From the NCBI RefSeq assembly GCF_000265205.3, contig NC_018000.1, forward strand, positions 4,402,001-4,466,000: a stretch of 64,000 nt of DNA, read 5' to 3'. Shown here piece by piece: positions 36,086 through 44,128 of this stretch; the first letter of the stretch is position 1; every line of letters starts with the position of its first letter. The translations under genes and the position numbers were made by a program. The notes under the pieces were generated by a model, which was not told the origin of the DNA, did no database searches, and saw nothing but the letters and a program-made list of their open reading frames with translations. This DNA comes from Sinorhizobium fredii USDA 257. Lineage in GTDB: Bacteria > Pseudomonadota > Alphaproteobacteria > Rhizobiales > Rhizobiaceae.

Positions 36086-37660
36086 TCAGGTGAAGGCGTC
36101 GGGCATCGAGTCCTTGCGCTTGGCGATGTAGTCCTTGAGGGCTTCGTCGATTGCCGGATCGAGATAGGGCGCCTCGTAGTGTTCGAGCCAGCTGCGGGCG
36201 AGCGCATTGGCGCGCTGCTCGATCCGCTTCTCGCCTTCGATCTCCCACTGTTCGAAGGAATTGTTGTCGGCGAGCGGAGAACGGTAGAAGGCCGTCTGGA
36301 AGTTGGCCTGGGTGTGGGCGCAACCGAGATAATGGCTGCCGGGACCGACTTCGCGGATCGCGTCGAGCGCCTGGGCGTTTTCGGAAAGATCGACGCCCTC
36401 GGCCATCTTCTGCATCATGCCAAGCTGGTCCTGGTCGATCATGAACTTCTCGTAGGACGAGACGAGACCGCCTTCGAGCCAGCCGGCTGCGTGCAGCACG
36501 AAGTTGGTGCCGGCGAGCAGCGTCATGTTGATCGTGTTCGCCGACTCGTGCGCCGCCTGGGCATCGGGGACCTTCGAACCGCAGAGCGAACCGCCGGTGC
36601 GGAACGGCAGGCCAAGACGCCGGGCGAGCTGGGCCGCGCCATAGGAGACCAGCGACGGCTCCGGCGTGCCGAAGGTCGGGGCGCCCGATTGCATCGAGAT
36701 CGAGGCGGCAAAGGTGCCGAAGAGCACAGGCGCACCCTTGCGGATGAGCTGGGTGAACGAGGCACCGGCGAGCACTTCGGCCAGAATCTGCGTCAGAGTA
36801 CCAGCAACAGTGACGGGGCTCATCGCGCCGGACAGGATGAAGGGCGACAGCACGCAGGCCTGGTTATGGCGTGCGTAGACCTTCAGCGCACCCACCATCG
36901 TCTCGTCGAAGACCATCGGCGAGTTGGCGTTGATCAGGTTCAGCGTGACGGTGTTGTTCTCGACGAAATCGTCGCCGAAGACGATCTTCGCCATGGCGAT
37001 CGTGTCTTCCGCACGCTCCGGCGCCGTCACCGAGCCCATGAACGGCTTGTCGGAATATTTGATATGGCTGTAGACCATATCGAGATGGCGCTTGTTGACC
37101 GGGACGTCGACCGGCTCGCAGACCGTGCCACCCGACGAATGGACGGACGGCGCCATATAGGCGAGCTTAACGAAATTGCGGAAATCCTCGATCGTCGCAT
37201 AGCGGCGGTTGCCCTCGAGGTCGCGTACGAAGGGCGGGCCGTAGACCGGCGCGAAAACCGTTGCCTTGCCGCCGATATGGGCATTGCGCTCCGGGTTGCG
37301 TGCATGCCAGGTGAAGTTCGACGGCGCGGTCTTCAGGAGCTCCCGGCAGAGCCCTTTCGGGAAATGAACGCGTTGGCCGCGCACATCGGCGCCGGCCGCC
37401 TTCCACAGCTCGAGCGCCTCGGCGTCATCGCGAAATTCGATGCCGATCTCCTCGAGAATGACGTCGGCATTGCGCTCGATAAGCTGCAGGCCCTCCTCGT
37501 CGAGCACCTCATATTCGCGAATCTTGCGCTGGATATAGGGCAGAGACGGTCCCGGGCCGCCGCCGGTGCGGGATGCGCGGCGCGCTGCCGCTCCGCGTCC
37601 CTCGCCACGCGCGCGGCGTCCGCCGCCTTCGACCGCGCCTTGTTCTGTAACGTCGCTCAT
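36086..37660 (-). CDS. MttB-family (COG5598) corrinoid methyltransferase, non-pyrrolysine
   Basis: This 524-residue member of the trimethylamine methyltransferase superfamily has TIM-barrel sequence throughout, including GATVFAPVYGPPFV-like KATVFAPVYGPPF, SSGGTVCEPVDVPVNKRHLDM and GAPTFGTPEPSL. No in-frame amber codon interrupts it, so it belongs with the non-Pyl members, of which MtgB acts on glycine betaine and MtpB on proline betaine. It should move a methyl from a quaternary amine to the corrinoid protein at 38178. The N-terminal 40 residues are Arg/Gly-rich and disordered. After its TGA the same frame stays open for 36 codons to a TGA overlapping the next gene's start. Confidence 0.9.
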   Translation of the reverse strand: MSDVTEQGAVEGGGRRARGEGRGAAARRASRTGGGPGPSLPYIQRKIREYEVLDEEGLQLIERNADVILEEIGIEFRDDAEALELWKAAGADVRGQRVHFPKGLCRELLKTAPSNFTWHARNPERNAHIGGKATVFAPVYGPPFVRDLEGNRRYATIEDFRNFVKLAYMAPSVHSSGGTVCEPVDVPVNKRHLDMVYSHIKYSDKPFMGSVTAPERAEDTIAMAKIVFGDDFVENNTVTLNLINANSPMVFDETMVGALKVYARHNQACVLSPFILSGAMSPVTVAGTLTQILAEVLAGASFTQLIRKGAPVLFGTFAASISMQSGAPTFGTPEPSLVSYGAAQLARRLGLPFRTGGSLCGSKVPDAQAAHESANTINMTLLAGTNFVLHAAGWLEGGLVSSYEKFMIDQDQLGMMQKMAEGVDLSENAQALDAIREVGPGSHYLGCAHTQANFQTAFYRSPLADNNSFEQWEIEGEKRIEQRANALARSWLEHYEAPYLDPAIDEALKDYIAKRKDSMPDAFT

Positions 37661-38177
37661 TCGCTCATTCCTCTCCCGCCGCGCCCTAGCATGAAGGACG
37701 CTGCAATATATCGGTAGGTGGGCGCATAATCCTTTCCGCAGGTCGAATCCAGTGGCGGCACCATGCGCCCGGCATGGATTTGGCCTAATGCTACCAAGCC
37801 GCCGGAACCGTACGGGTCTTAATGCGCCAACAGGTGGCGCAACTTAGACACTCGACCGGCGCGTGCCCGCACAGGGACTGCGGTCGCGAGGACAAGGGCA
37901 GCACTCCTGCAAAATCTCCAAAGGATTGCGCAAGCGCCCGAACTAACGCCTTGAACTGTTGCATAATTTTACCCGCTGACAGTTTCCGTATCCGCGCATT
38001 TTGCGATAGGACTATCAAACGCGCGAGGCGTGAGAGCCGCGTCGTCGTTTTCATCATCTGCGACGTCGCATTCGAAAAGAGTTTTTTAGGCGCCGCCCGC
38101 TATGGATGGGGCAACGCGTCCGGAGTGATCGTGCCACCCGCGCGAAACGGCTATGCCAGGAACCGAGGAACCCTACT
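37661..38177. other. Divergent promoter region between mttB and the corrinoid protein gene
   Basis: No convincing gene is visible. The region holds a hairpin repeat at 37720-37770, an AT-richer patch near 37960-38050 and a perfect 12-bp palindrome TGCGACGTCGCA at 38059-38070. The right half of that palindrome continues as GTCGCATTCGAAAAG, similar to half-sites upstream of the AraC regulator at 52134. It must drive both halves of the methyl-transfer system. Confidence 0.5.
37720..37770. repeat. Hairpin repeat upstream of mttB
   Basis: GGGCGCAT at 37720-37727 pairs with ATGCGCCC at 37763-37770 around a 35-base loop. Its left side GGCGCATAATCCTTTCCG differs from the left side of the hairpin at 41975 by one base. 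It is probably a dispersed rhizobial palindromic repeat. Confidence 0.55.
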
Positions 38178-38876
38178 ATGGCAGACGATGAAATCATTCT
38201 CGAGGACCTTTCCGACGAGGAACTCGTGCAGCAGATGCATGACGACCTTTATGACGGTCTCAAGGAGGAAATCGAGGATGGAACGAACATCCTCCTCAAG
38301 CGCGGCTGGACTCCCTACGATATCCTCACCCAGGCGCTCGTCGAAGGCATGCGCATCGTCGGCATCGACTTCCGCGACGGCATTCTCTTCGTGCCGGAGG
38401 TGCTGCTTTCCGCCAACGCGATGAAGGCCGGCATGTTCATCCTGCGTCCGCTGCTTGTCGAAACCGGTGCGCCGAAGCTCGGCAAGATGGTCATCGGTAC
38501 CGTCAAGGGCGACATTCACGACATCGGCAAGAACCTCGTCGGCATGATGATGGAGGGCGCCGGCTTCGACGTGGTCGACCTCGGCATCAACAATCCGGTC
38601 GAGAACTATCTGGAAGCGATCGAACGCGAGCAGCCGGACATCCTCGGCATGTCGGCGCTCCTGACGACGACCATGCCTTATATGAAGGTCGTCATCGACA
38701 CGATGAAGGAAAAGGGCCTGCGCGACGATTATGTCGTCCTCGTCGGCGGAGCGCCTCTCAACGAGGAATTCGGCAAGGCCGTCGGCGCCGACGCCTATTG
38801 CCGCGACGCGGCCGTCGCCGTTGAAACCGCCAAGGACTTCATGAAGCGCAAGCACAACAAGCTCGCTGCCGGCTGA
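38178..38876 (+). CDS. Corrinoid (cobalamin-binding) methyltransferase protein, MtbC/MtgC type
   Basis: This 232-residue carrier protein has a helical cap domain (about 10-95, TQALVEGMRIVGIDFRDGILFVPEVLLSA) followed by a Rossmann B12-binding domain. The base-off ligand motif D112-x-H114-x-x-G117 appears in TVKGDIHDIGKNLVG, and a later VVLVGGAPLNEEFG supplies the GG of the B12 fold. It accepts a methyl from the MttB-family enzyme and passes it to the THF methyltransferase. The ATG at 38178 follows GAGGAA. It is divergent from mttB and followed by a strong terminator. Confidence 0.92.
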   Translation: MADDEIILEDLSDEELVQQMHDDLYDGLKEEIEDGTNILLKRGWTPYDILTQALVEGMRIVGIDFRDGILFVPEVLLSANAMKAGMFILRPLLVETGAPKLGKMVIGTVKGDIHDIGKNLVGMMMEGAGFDVVDLGINNPVENYLEAIEREQPDILGMSALLTTTMPYMKVVIDTMKEKGLRDDYVVLVGGAPLNEEFGKAVGADAYCRDAAVAVETAKDFMKRKHNKLAAG

Positions 38877-38898
38877 GCCTGAACGATCATTCGAGAAG

Positions 38899-38942
38899 AA
38901 AGCCGGCTGCATCGGTGTAAACCGCAGCCGGCTTTCCATTTT
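38899..38942 (+). terminator. Rho-independent terminator after the corrinoid protein gene
   Basis: A perfect 12-bp stem AAAGCCGGCTGC/GCAGCCGGCTTT with a 13-base loop is followed by CCATTTT, 22 bp after the stop. Confidence 0.8.
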
Positions 38943-38982
38943 GCGGCAGAAGGGCGCGGATGAGGCGCGCCTACCTCAATCG

Positions 38983-39141
38983 TCAGTTCGCGGCCCCCGC
39001 GACCCGGCGGCCAGCCGACTCTGTCGCGTTGACCGTATTCGCAGTATCCTGTCCCATGCCGCGGATTGTGTTGGCGCAGGAACTCAGGGTCGTCAAAGCC
39101 ACCAGAATGGCGCCGATCGTTGCGAGAGTCTTCGTTGTCAT
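38983..39141 (-). CDS. Entericidin-type small lipoprotein
   Basis: This 52-residue protein has a signal peptide and lipobox TTLSSC (Cys22), followed by ANTIRGMGQDTANTVN, typical of the entericidin A/B family. These are short outer-membrane-associated lipoproteins of uncertain role. It is convergent with the corrinoid protein gene and divergent from the DUF1638 gene. A second family member lies at 41063. Confidence 0.85.
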   Translation of the reverse strand: MTTKTLATIGAILVALTTLSSCANTIRGMGQDTANTVNATESAGRRVAGAAN

Positions 39142-39180
39142 GACTATGATTCCTTCATGTTGCTGCAAGGACGAATAGAG

Positions 39181-39804
39181 ATGGAAAACGCAACGTCGGC
39201 AAGAGAACGTACACAACCAAAGAAAGTTCATGTCATTGGGTGCGGTGCCATCGCGCGCGAAATTCTTGCCATCTGCGAGGCCAACAAGCTCCAGCATATC
39301 GAGCTCAACTGTCTGCCCGCCATCTGGCACAATACGCCGGAAAAGATCGTGCCCGGCCTGCGTGAGGCGATCGCCCGGGCCCGCGCCGACGGTTTCGAAC
39401 GCATCTTCATCGCCTATGCTGATTGCGGCACCGGCGGGCTCATCGATCGGCTCTGCGAGGAGGAAGGCGTCGAGCGGATCCCCGGCCCGCATTGCTACTC
39501 GTTCTTCGCCGGCAATGCCGATTTCGCCGCGCGCTGGGACGACGATCTCACCGCCTTCTTTCTCACCGATTTCCTCGCCCGCCAGTTCGAGGCCTTTGTG
39601 ATCGAGCCGCTCGGCCTCGACCGCCACCCGGAACTGCGTGACATGTATTTCGGCCACTACCGCAAGCTCGTCTATCTTTCGCAGGTGGAGGACGAGGCTC
39701 TGCAAGCGAAAGCGCGCCGCGCTGCGGAGACGCTCGGGCTCGCGTACGAATATCGATACACCGGTTACGGTGATCTCAGCCGCTCATTGATCGAAGTGTC
39801 ATAA
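39181..39804 (+). CDS. DUF1638-domain protein associated with corrinoid methyltransferases
   Basis: This 207-residue soluble protein has KKVHVIGCGAIAREILAICEANK, IAYADCGTGGLIDRLCEEE and GPHCYSFFAGN, which I recognise as DUF1638. The ATG at 39181 is preceded by AAGGA. Genes of this family are often found beside MttB/MtbC-type genes, and the Cys/Gly-rich motifs suggest a metal or cofactor role, but no activity is assigned. Here it follows the corrinoid protein after a terminator and a small divergent lipoprotein gene. Confidence 0.82.
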   Translation: MENATSARERTQPKKVHVIGCGAIAREILAICEANKLQHIELNCLPAIWHNTPEKIVPGLREAIARARADGFERIFIAYADCGTGGLIDRLCEEEGVERIPGPHCYSFFAGNADFAARWDDDLTAFFLTDFLARQFEAFVIEPLGLDRHPELRDMYFGHYRKLVYLSQVEDEALQAKARRAAETLGLAYEYRYTGYGDLSRSLIEVS

Positions 39805-40003
39805 ACGCGGATCAAATTCCGCGTTGAGTTTTATTCACGGCGCAGAAGCGCCGAAGGCTTCCCTGGTCTTATGCTGAATCGGTTTCGCCATCGTCGCGAC
39901 AGCCAACCCGCTTAAGACGTCGGTAACGTCTGAGTAGGCATATCTGTTACTGCGCCGCCGCCACGGCCTAGGAAGTCCGCCCAGAACAATCCTTCCCGAA
40001 GTC

Positions 40004-40822
40004 ATGTACCGATCGAATAGCGCCCTCTCGGAGAAAGAAGCGGAACCGGCGGGCTCGGCCGGCCGGCGCATCGTCGTCGTTACCGCAGGGGGTGAAAACC
40101 CGAATATCCTGATCAACGCGCTCGCCGCCCATTATTGCGACATCGTCGTGCTGCAGGAGCAGCCGGAATCCAAGGTGGTCTTTGTCAGACGGCGCGCCCG
40201 AAAGCTCGGATGGAGCACGGCTCTTGGCCAACTCGCAACGATGATCGCCTCGCGTTTCGGCAAGCGCTTCTCGCGCCGGCGAGCCGCCGAAATTCTGCAC
40301 CAGTATGGCGTCTCTGCCGAGACCAACCGCTTGGTGCCCGTGCACCACATTGCCTCGATCAACGATGCCGAGGGCCGCGCGCGGCTGACGGCGCTTCAAC
40401 CCGCCGTGGTCTTTCTGGTCAGTTGCCGCATGCTGAAGCCGGAAACCCTGGCTATGGTTCCCTGCCCGATCCTGAACTTCCATGCCGGCATCAACCCGCA
40501 ATACCGCGGTCTGATGGGCGGCTATTGGGCGCTCCTCAGCAATGAACCGGAGAATTTCGGCGCGACCGTTCATCTCGTCGATGAAGGCGTCGACACTGGC
40601 GCCATTCTCTACCAGTCGCGACAGGTGCCGAGTCGCGCCGATACGATGCACACCTATCCGCTGCTCCAGACCGCCGGATCGACAGACGTTGCGATCCGGG
40701 CGGTCGAGGATGCGCTCGCCGGAAAACTCCGACCGGTGAATGTCACCGCGCCTTCCCGGCAATGGTATCACCCGCCAGTCTGGACGTGGGTTTGGAACGG
40801 CATGCGGCGTGGGATCTGGTAG
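40004..40822 (+). CDS. Formyltransferase-family protein (PF00551 type)
   Basis: This 272-residue protein carries the formyl-THF transferase core: the NFHAGINPQYRGLMGGYWAL active-site region with Asn-His, then the downstream Asp in VHLVDEGVDTGAIL. The N-terminus RRIVVVTAGGENPNILIN starts the Rossmann fold. It lacks the C-terminal domain of methionyl-tRNA formyltransferase and is not PurN- or PurU-like in length, so it may formylate a sugar nucleotide or another amine. Its place among one-carbon genes is notable. The substrate is unknown. Confidence 0.78.
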   Translation: MYRSNSALSEKEAEPAGSAGRRIVVVTAGGENPNILINALAAHYCDIVVLQEQPESKVVFVRRRARKLGWSTALGQLATMIASRFGKRFSRRRAAEILHQYGVSAETNRLVPVHHIASINDAEGRARLTALQPAVVFLVSCRMLKPETLAMVPCPILNFHAGINPQYRGLMGGYWALLSNEPENFGATVHLVDEGVDTGAILYQSRQVPSRADTMHTYPLLQTAGSTDVAIRAVEDALAGKLRPVNVTAPSRQWYHPPVWTWVWNGMRRGIW

Positions 40823-40842
40823 ACCGGGAAACAGGAAACCTG

Positions 40843-41037
40843 ATGCAGCAAGATCGCTATGAACTCGTGCTCGACCCGACGGACCATTGGATCGTGTGGG
40901 ACAATATGACCGGTGTGCCGGCCGTGTTTGCCGACCAGATCCTAGCCGGGCTCACCGAGTCCGAGGCGGAAGCAACTCTCAGAGTGCTCGTCGCAATCGA
41001 GCGGACCCGCCCGACACCAGCGGAGGATGCGGCATAG
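40843..41037 (+). CDS. Small protein of unknown function
   Basis: This 64-residue acidic protein (QDRYELVLDPTDHWIVWDN, GLTESEAEATLRVLVAIE) sits after an AGGAAA ribosome site, 20 bp downstream of the formyltransferase, so the two are probably co-translated. I recognise no domain. Confidence 0.6.
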   Translation: MQQDRYELVLDPTDHWIVWDNMTGVPAVFADQILAGLTESEAEATLRVLVAIERTRPTPAEDAA

Positions 41038-41062
41038 TCGCTTCGGCGCTGCGAACGCTATC

Positions 41063-41212
41063 CTACTGAGCAGCCCCCAAGACGCGTTTGGTCGCACTAT
41101 CCACAGCGTGACCTGTCTGCGTACTGTCCTGTCTGAAGCCGCGCGCAGTGTTTGCGCAGGATGAGAGTGTGAGCAGCGCAAAACACAACATTGCGATCGC
41201 AGTCCTTGACAT
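41063..41212 (-). CDS. Second entericidin-type small lipoprotein
   Basis: This 49-residue protein has a signal peptide and lipobox LTLSSC, then ANTARGFRQDSTQTGHAVD, similar in plan to the protein at 38983. I chose the second ATG (41212) because it gives better spacing to GGAGGTT than the ATG at 41215. It converges with the plus-strand gene ending at 41037. Confidence 0.82.
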   Translation of the reverse strand: MSRTAIAMLCFALLTLSSCANTARGFRQDSTQTGHAVDSATKRVLGAAQ

Positions 41213-41350
41213 CATAACCTCCAGGTGTGTCGGCACATCCGATGGAAATGATGCTCGTTTGCGCGAAATCAAGCGGCGCGGATATCTCGGGTCTAGGGAA
41301 TGCTAGCGCCACGCCATATGTCATACCCAATCCATGACTGGAGAATCATG

Positions 41351-41524
41351 ATGAACCCCAAATCATTGATTGTCGCAGCTGCGATTGCACTTTTGTCGGT
41401 AGCCGGATGTGTCAGCAACCAGGCCAGCCAACAGAACACCACCCCTCCTCCTCCAAGCGCATCCGGCGGTTCTGGCGGTGGTAGCATGGGCGGCAGCCAG
41501 GGCAGCGGAAGCTCCGGCTATTGA
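41351..41524 (+). CDS. Small lipoprotein with a Gly/Ser-rich tail
   Basis: This 57-residue product has signal peptide SLIVAAAIALLSVAGC with a lipobox (LSVAGC), then VSNQASQQNTTPPPPS and a Gly/Ser tail. Two adjacent ATGs (41348, 41351) are possible starts. The function is unknown. Confidence 0.6.
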   Translation: MNPKSLIVAAAIALLSVAGCVSNQASQQNTTPPPPSASGGSGGGSMGGSQGSGSSGY

Positions 41525-42042
41525 ACGGGCAGCCGAGCGTCCGCTTCGAACAATCCACGCCGCCTGTCTGTCGCAGGACAAACGCGCCGTGAGAGTCTCA
41601 ATAGTAGGGCGTGTCTCACACCCGATCTGTTGCTATGCTACATGTTTGCCGGGCGTGACGTGAATGGCTATAAATGACCATGCTCTAGTATTCTGAGCCA
41701 GCCACACAAACGCTTCTCAAGCCGACATCCCCCCGCGACGTCACCATCCAAATCAGGGCGCTTTCCAGGGCGCGTTTCGGCGCCGCGAATGACAAATACC
41801 GCCGCCAAGATGCCCGTGACGCATTTCGCTCGTATACGAACCGTGGAGCGTCGTTTTTGGACATATCCGACGTCGTGGCAAGGTGAGCCACGGTGCGTGG
41901 ACATGCGCATTGTCGGCATTACAGCGCCGCGCGTCAGAACTGACACGTAAAGGACGATGTAACACTTTGACTCGGCGCATAATCCATTCCGAAAACCGAT
42001 TTCGGTTTTCGGCGTTATGCGCTGGAGGAGAACAGGAATTCC
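41525..42042. other. Leader region of the metV-metF-RACo block
   Basis: No gene is recognised. Short frames on both strands lack ribosome sites. The region contains a TGTCGC hexamer at 41579-41584 and a strong hairpin at 41975-42022 ending 20 bp before the first gene of the block, and it must hold that block's promoter. Confidence 0.45.
41975..42022. repeat. Strong hairpin repeat in the leader of the 42043-47545 block
   Basis: An outer stem GCGCATAA/TTATGCGC (41975-41982, 42015-42022) encloses an inner perfect stem CCGAAAACCG/CGGTTTTCGG (41989-42012) with an ATTT loop. The left side shares GGCGCATAATCC-x-TTCCG with the hairpin upstream of mttB. Such elements are widespread in rhizobial genomes. 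It lies in the probable 5' leader, so it may affect expression. Confidence 0.65.
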
Positions 42043-42345
42043 ATGGCAGACCGCATCATCGTTTACTGGCGCGATATCCCCGCCCAAGTCATCATCAAAC
42101 AGGGCCGCAAGAGCGCCAAACGCGAGCTTTCGCTGCGCTTCACCGAAGCGATCGACATGTGCGCCATGCGCACCGGCGCCGCCGAGACCGACGACTATCT
42201 TGCCGAGTGGCGCAAGGCCGAACCTGTTTCGGTTTCAGACGATCTCGAGGCGGAGGCCGACAAGGCGGCCGCCGAATTGGAGGCTGCTTACGACAGGGAC
42301 AGGCTTGTTGCGCTCGTCAAGGCCGGAGGGCGGGACAATGCCTGA
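42043..42345 (+). CDS. 'Virulence factor' domain small protein linked to MetV/MetF
   Basis: This 100-residue protein begins MADRIIVYWRDIPAQVIIKQ and is rich in Glu and Ala towards the end (DDLEAEADKAAAELEAAY). I recognise it as the small conserved 'virulence factor' family (PF13769); the name gives no function here. It is the first gene of a six-gene plus-strand block and overlaps metV by 8 bp, so it is translationally coupled and probably part of the one-carbon system. An AGGAGAACAGG site lies upstream. Confidence 0.75.
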   Translation: MADRIIVYWRDIPAQVIIKQGRKSAKRELSLRFTEAIDMCAMRTGAAETDDYLAEWRKAEPVSVSDDLEAEADKAAAELEAAYDRDRLVALVKAGGRDNA

Positions 42346-42919
42346 CGCCAAGGTCGTCACCGGCAACGCGCAGCCCGCAAAGAAGGCGGCCACGGGCGCC
42401 TTTACGCCGACCAACGTGTCCCCGAGCCGCCGTTCGCGCCACAAATATACGGTCCGGCTCTGGGCGGTGCGCCACTCGCGCTTCCTCGAGTGGTTCTACA
42501 ATCGCTTCGCCGACATGTTCCTGATGCTCCATCCTCTCTGGAACGCCATTGGCTATAGCCGCGTTGAGCGGCCGGTGACCTTCGTCGAACGCCACGTCAA
42601 AGGCTTCCTTTTCGACTGTCGCATGTGTGGCCAGTGCGCGCTGTCCTCGACCGGCATGTCCTGCCCGATGAACTGTCCGAAGCAACTCAGGAACGGACCT
42701 TGCGGCGGCGTTCGCGCCAATGGCAACTGCGAAGTGGAACCGGACATGCCCTGCGTCTGGGTTCAGGCGTGGAAGGGTTCGCAGAACATGGAAAAAGGCA
42801 ACGCGATTATGAACGTCCAGAAGCCAGTCAACCAGTCGCTGCGCGAAACCTCGTCCTGGTTGCGGGTGACGGCGGAAGCCGCAGCGAGCGCTGAGGCGAA
42901 CAAGGAAGACCAGCGATGA
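42338..42919 (+). CDS. MetV-like zinc/Fe-S partner of methylene-THF reductase
   Basis: This 193-residue protein contains the MTHFR C-terminal-type Cys cluster (PF12225): C94-x2-C97-x2-C100, C109-x3-C113, C122, C131 and C139, within FDCRMCGQC and SCPMNCPKQLRNGPCGG. In acetogens MetV binds MetF and shapes how it receives electrons. The gene overlaps the upstream gene by 8 bp and metF by 4 bp, so MetV and MetF should be made together. A MetV partner is not needed by ordinary biosynthetic MetF, which suggests a dedicated catabolic or reversible role. Confidence 0.85.
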   Translation: MPDAKVVTGNAQPAKKAATGAFTPTNVSPSRRSRHKYTVRLWAVRHSRFLEWFYNRFADMFLMLHPLWNAIGYSRVERPVTFVERHVKGFLFDCRMCGQCALSSTGMSCPMNCPKQLRNGPCGGVRANGNCEVEPDMPCVWVQAWKGSQNMEKGNAIMNVQKPVNQSLRETSSWLRVTAEAAASAEANKEDQR

Positions 42920-44007
42920 GCCCGGACATCAACCCTTTAGATCCCGGTGCACCGCTCGATCCCCTGCCCGGCCATTCGTCGCGCGGCCGGCTGGAGCGGG
43001 TGCTCCGTCGCGGCGAGTTTGCCGTCACCGCCGAACTCAACCCACCGGATAGCGCAAATCCTCAGGACGTCTACGAGCGGGCGGCGATCTTCGACGGCTG
43101 GGTCGACGGCATCAATGCCGTCGACGCTTCGGGCGCCAACTGCCACATGTCGTCGGTCGGCATCTGTGCGCTGCTGACGCGCATGGGCTACTCGCCGATC
43201 ATGCAGATCGCCTGCCGCGACAAAAACCGCATCGCCATTCAGGGCGACGTACTCGGCGCCTCGGCCATGGGCGTACAAAACATCATGTGCCTGACCGGCG
43301 ACGGTGTGCAGGCCGGCGACCAGCCCGGTGCCAAGCCCGTCTTCGATCTCGACTGCATGTCGCTGCTCGAGACCGTCAGGATCATGCGCGACAACTCGAA
43401 ATTCCTTTCCGGCCGCAAGCTGACGACGCCGCCGCAGGTCTTTCTTGGTGCGGCGATCAACCCCTTTGCCCCACCATACGATTTCCGGCCCTACCGGCTG
43501 GCAAAGAAGATCGAGGCGGGTGCCCAGTTCGTCCAGAGCCAGTATTGCTTCGACGTGCCGATGTTCCGCGAATACATGAAGAAGGTGCGCGACCTCGGTC
43601 TTCACGAAAAATGCTTCATCCTTGTCGGCGTCGGCCCGATGGCTTCGGCCAAGACCGCGCGCTGGATCCGCTCCAACGTGCCGGGCATCCACATTCCGGA
43701 TTCGATCATCACACGCCTTGAAGGCGCTCAGGATCAGAAGAAGGAAGGCAAGCAGCTCTGCATCGACATCATCAACGAGGTGAAGGAGATCGAGGGCGTT
43801 TCCGGCGTTCACGTCATGGCTTACCGCCAGGAGGAATATGTGGCGGAGATCGTCCATGAGTCCGGCGTCTTGAAGGGTCGCAGGCCCTGGAAGCACGAAG
43901 CGACACCGGCGGAAACGCTGGTCGCCGAACGGCTCGAGCATCTGCGCGAAGGCATCGAGGAAAACCAGCAGCAGATGGCGGAGGCCGCGGCTCACCATCC
44001 GCATTGA
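42916..44007 (+). CDS. Methylenetetrahydrofolate reductase-family protein (MetF type)
   Basis: This 363-residue TIM-barrel flavoprotein family member shows FAVTAELNPPDSANP, DGINAVDASGANCHMSS, IMCLTGDGVQAGDQPGAK and QFVQSQYCFD. It interconverts 5-methyl-THF and 5,10-methylene-THF. It is translationally coupled to MetV by an ATGA overlap and followed by the methyl-THF:corrinoid methyltransferase. In this setting I expect it to run in the oxidative direction, feeding methyl groups from amines into the folate pool. Confidence 0.88.
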   Translation: MSPDINPLDPGAPLDPLPGHSSRGRLERVLRRGEFAVTAELNPPDSANPQDVYERAAIFDGWVDGINAVDASGANCHMSSVGICALLTRMGYSPIMQIACRDKNRIAIQGDVLGASAMGVQNIMCLTGDGVQAGDQPGAKPVFDLDCMSLLETVRIMRDNSKFLSGRKLTTPPQVFLGAAINPFAPPYDFRPYRLAKKIEAGAQFVQSQYCFDVPMFREYMKKVRDLGLHEKCFILVGVGPMASAKTARWIRSNVPGIHIPDSIITRLEGAQDQKKEGKQLCIDIINEVKEIEGVSGVHVMAYRQEEYVAEIVHESGVLKGRRPWKHEATPAETLVAERLEHLREGIEENQQQMAEAAAHHPH

Positions 44008-44128
44008 GACAAGACCGCCGCTCGCGGCTTTATCAGAGGAAAACCGGCGCTTCGGCTCGTCCCGCGCCTTACAAACACAGACGGGGCCTATTACATAGCC
44101 CCACGCTTCAAGGATCAGAGGATCTTAT

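Noticed and set aside
36086..37660. Pyrrolysine (in-frame amber) in the MttB-family gene
   Set aside because: The frame is uninterrupted over the full family length, and no pyl genes are in the window.
35864..37717. 617-codon plus-strand frame
   Set aside because: Antisense shadow of mttB, whose own frame shows clear family motifs.
37791..38057. 88-codon minus-strand frame in the mttB/corrinoid intergenic region
   Set aside because: No ribosome site and no recognisable features; more likely promoter DNA.
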